Translations under genes and position numbers: made by a program
The notes under the pieces: model-generated
The model's database searches: none
Seen by the model: the letters and a program-made list of their open reading frames with translations, nothing else
What the model was told of the DNA's origin: nothing
Source of the DNA: Haliscomenobacter hydrossis DSM 1100
GTDB taxonomy: Bacteria > Bacteroidota > Bacteroidia > Chitinophagales > Saprospiraceae
Direction: 5' to 3'
Assembly: GCF_000212735.1 (NCBI RefSeq)
Contig: NC_015513.1
Coordinates: 1 to 64,000 of the forward strand
DNA length: 64,000 nucleotides
Shown: positions 62,800 to 64,000 of the stretch, piece after piece
Position numbering within the stretch: the first letter of the stretch is position 1
How the letters are laid out: every line of letters begins with the position of its first letter

Positions 62800-64000
62800 C
62801 TACTTCCGCACCCCAATAAAGCGCTCCAAGGCTTCCAACCTTGGCCCATACTCCAATGCAATCTCCTGAAACTCCACCTCGTTTTCCGCAATAATGAACA
62901 AGGACACCGCCTCCCGCAACTCCGCGTCCGTCCGGTAAGTCGCTACATCTTCTGCGTCAGCACCAATCTGCTTTAGGCGCTTTTGGTACTGCGGCACCTT
63001 TTTTACTTTTTCAATCGCGCGCATCCGAGCGTTTTCATCCCGCTCTACAATCTTGCGGATGAAGTTGTTCCGAGCCGCCATATAAGCCGTGGCCAATTCT
63101 TCGTACTCTACCTTGGCCAGCTGGATTTCTTTTTCCAATTGCTCTTTGCTCACCACTGGATCCTGATAGCCGTTTTTCAAGGCCTCGATAAAAAAGCCGG
63201 CTGGGTTGTTGACTTTGTGTGCCCGCACGGCCCGTTCGGTTACGGCTACTGCTTGGCGCAGGCGCTCTTCGGGGGTGTCGCGCAAGAGGCTGGCGAAGGC
63301 GACCGGACTCACCCCCCAGGCTTTGACTACCGGGTGTTCGAATTCCATAAACAAGCGGTCGGCTCGTTCTGCTTCAGGGTCGGTACTGCGGTCCTCCAGA
63401 GTAAAGGCCAACCCTTGTTCAAACAAGGTCTGTTGGATGGGGAGCCCCCGTGCTTGCTCCAGCTCTTTTTTGTCTTTGGCGCGAAAGTTAAAGCGCAAGG
63501 CGGTCACCTTGCGGCCTTGTTTGATTTTTTCTATGTTGGTGATCGAAAGGTCGGTGTACTCGTTGATCTCTTTGCGGGCGGGTTCAATGATGCGGGCGTA
63601 AAAATTGGCAAACAAGGGGTATTCCTTGTCCAACTCCAACATGTGCTTCATATCCGTGATGGCCAGAGTCCGGTGACCAATGGATTCGTATTGCTTGATG
63701 AGCTCGTACATCCGAATGGGGTACGCACCGAGTTTGACTACATTTTGTAAATCGTAGGCGGTAAAGTTTTTTTGCAACTCCAAAAGCAAGGGTTTCATCT
63801 CGGGGTCGATCGTCACGTCGATGTACTCGTGACTGGCTGCCGCCTTCAGCCCCTCCTGCCCTTGTTTCATGTAGTCTACACTGCGGATGACGTGGTACTG
63901 CATCTCCCGCTTGATGCCCTCTTCAGATACGTAGGGTACGTAAAAGCGCTTGCCCATCAAACTGTCGGCGGCCTCGCGCAAATAGGCGTAGGATTGTCCT
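62800..64000 (-). CDS. Rep_3-type plasmid replication initiator, 5' end outside window
   Basis: The frame is open to the window edge (first candidate start a TTG at 63981), so it is 5'-partial, with at least 393 codons. Two winged-helix units typical of Rep_3 initiators can be seen: one around YDLQNVVKLGAYPIRMYELIKQY near residue 95, and one around FANFYARIIEPARKEINEYT and ITNIEKIKQGRKVTALRFNF near 150-170. The C-terminal third is helical with a conserved VSPVAFASLL and an Arg/Lys-rich tail, probably lineage-specific. Known: Rep_3 proteins bind iterons to start plasmid replication. It implies that the window is either a plasmid or a chromosomal region with an integrated plasmid. Confidence 0.8.
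   Translation of the reverse strand, partial: GQSYAYLREAADSLMGKRFYVPYVSEEGIKREMQYHVIRSVDYMKQGQEGLKAAASHEYIDVTIDPEMKPLLLELQKNFTAYDLQNVVKLGAYPIRMYELIKQYESIGHRTLAITDMKHMLELDKEYPLFANFYARIIEPARKEINEYTDLSITNIEKIKQGRKVTALRFNFRAKDKKELEQARGLPIQQTLFEQGLAFTLEDRSTDPEAERADRLFMEFEHPVVKAWGVSPVAFASLLRDTPEERLRQAVAVTERAVRAHKVNNPAGFFIEALKNGYQDPVVSKEQLEKEIQLAKVEYEELATAYMAARNNFIRKIVERDENARMRAIEKVKKVPQYQKRLKQIGADAEDVATYRTDAELREAVSLFIIAENEVEFQEIALEYGPRLEALERFIGVRK

Overview
The window looks like chromosome, or possibly a large plasmid, of a free-living polysaccharide-degrading Bacteroidota, most likely in the Saprospiria (Haliscomenobacter/Lewinella-like). That placement is an inference from protein style. The visible basis is three SusC/SusD sets (one broken), a FecI/FecR pair in front of SusC, DUF4249, DUF1735, LytTR/LytS signalling, a TAnnTTTG promoter box, and a planctomycete-type cytochrome/DUF1501/DUF1553 gene set. 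I found no rRNA, tRNA or CRISPR.

Layout. 1-6.5 kb: an MtfA-like peptidase, then a leftward block of DUF4249 lipoprotein, TonB-dependent receptor, LytTR regulator and LytS-type kinase. 6.6-9.8 kb: an uncharacterised protein, a Fic enzyme and a formylglycine-enzyme-fold protein; the last is bracketed by two attC-like imperfect palindromes. 10.0-16.7 kb: three rightward genes (DUF2231/cytochrome/LRR protein, DUF1501 protein, DUF1549/LamG/DUF1553 protein). The third carries an in-frame palindromic repeat insertion. 16.8-39.3 kb: a polysaccharide utilisation locus with sigma factor, FecR, two SusC/SusD pairs, DUF1735 lipoprotein, GH10 xylanase, Gfo/Idh/MocA oxidoreductase, GH28-like, GH36, beta-helix and ThuA proteins. 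39.5-41.0 kb: an AAA-like ATPase with a C-terminal nuclease-like part. 41.2-50.2 kb: AraC regulator, GH38-like protein, SASA esterase, sulfatase, then a scarred IclR/SusC junction and a SusD. 50.3-59.2 kb: two AraC regulators and an oxidative sugar-metabolism cluster (SDR, SIS, FAD oxidoreductase, phosphotriesterase/lactonase-like, Gfo/Idh/MocA, GMC oxidoreductase). 59.5-64 kb: KilA-N protein, an IS50/Tn5-type element with split transposase, and a plasmid-type Rep protein cut by the window edge.

How it fits together. SusC/SusD pairs would import oligosaccharides released by the secreted hydrolases and trimmed by esterase and sulfatase; FecI/FecR, AraC and IclR proteins would control this. The 52-59 kb cluster would oxidise a sugar or sugar acid in steps, possibly through a lactone; the substrate is unknown.

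The main oddities are structural. A 239-bp non-autonomous element with a perfect 9-bp target duplication splits the GH10 xylanase between its two catalytic glutamates, and an almost identical copy sits at the left end of the IS50-type element at 60.7 kb. A 33-bp perfect inverted repeat was absorbed in frame into a 1225-residue protein. A deletion fused the 5' ends of divergent iclR and susC genes. Nested palindromes occupy several intergenic gaps.
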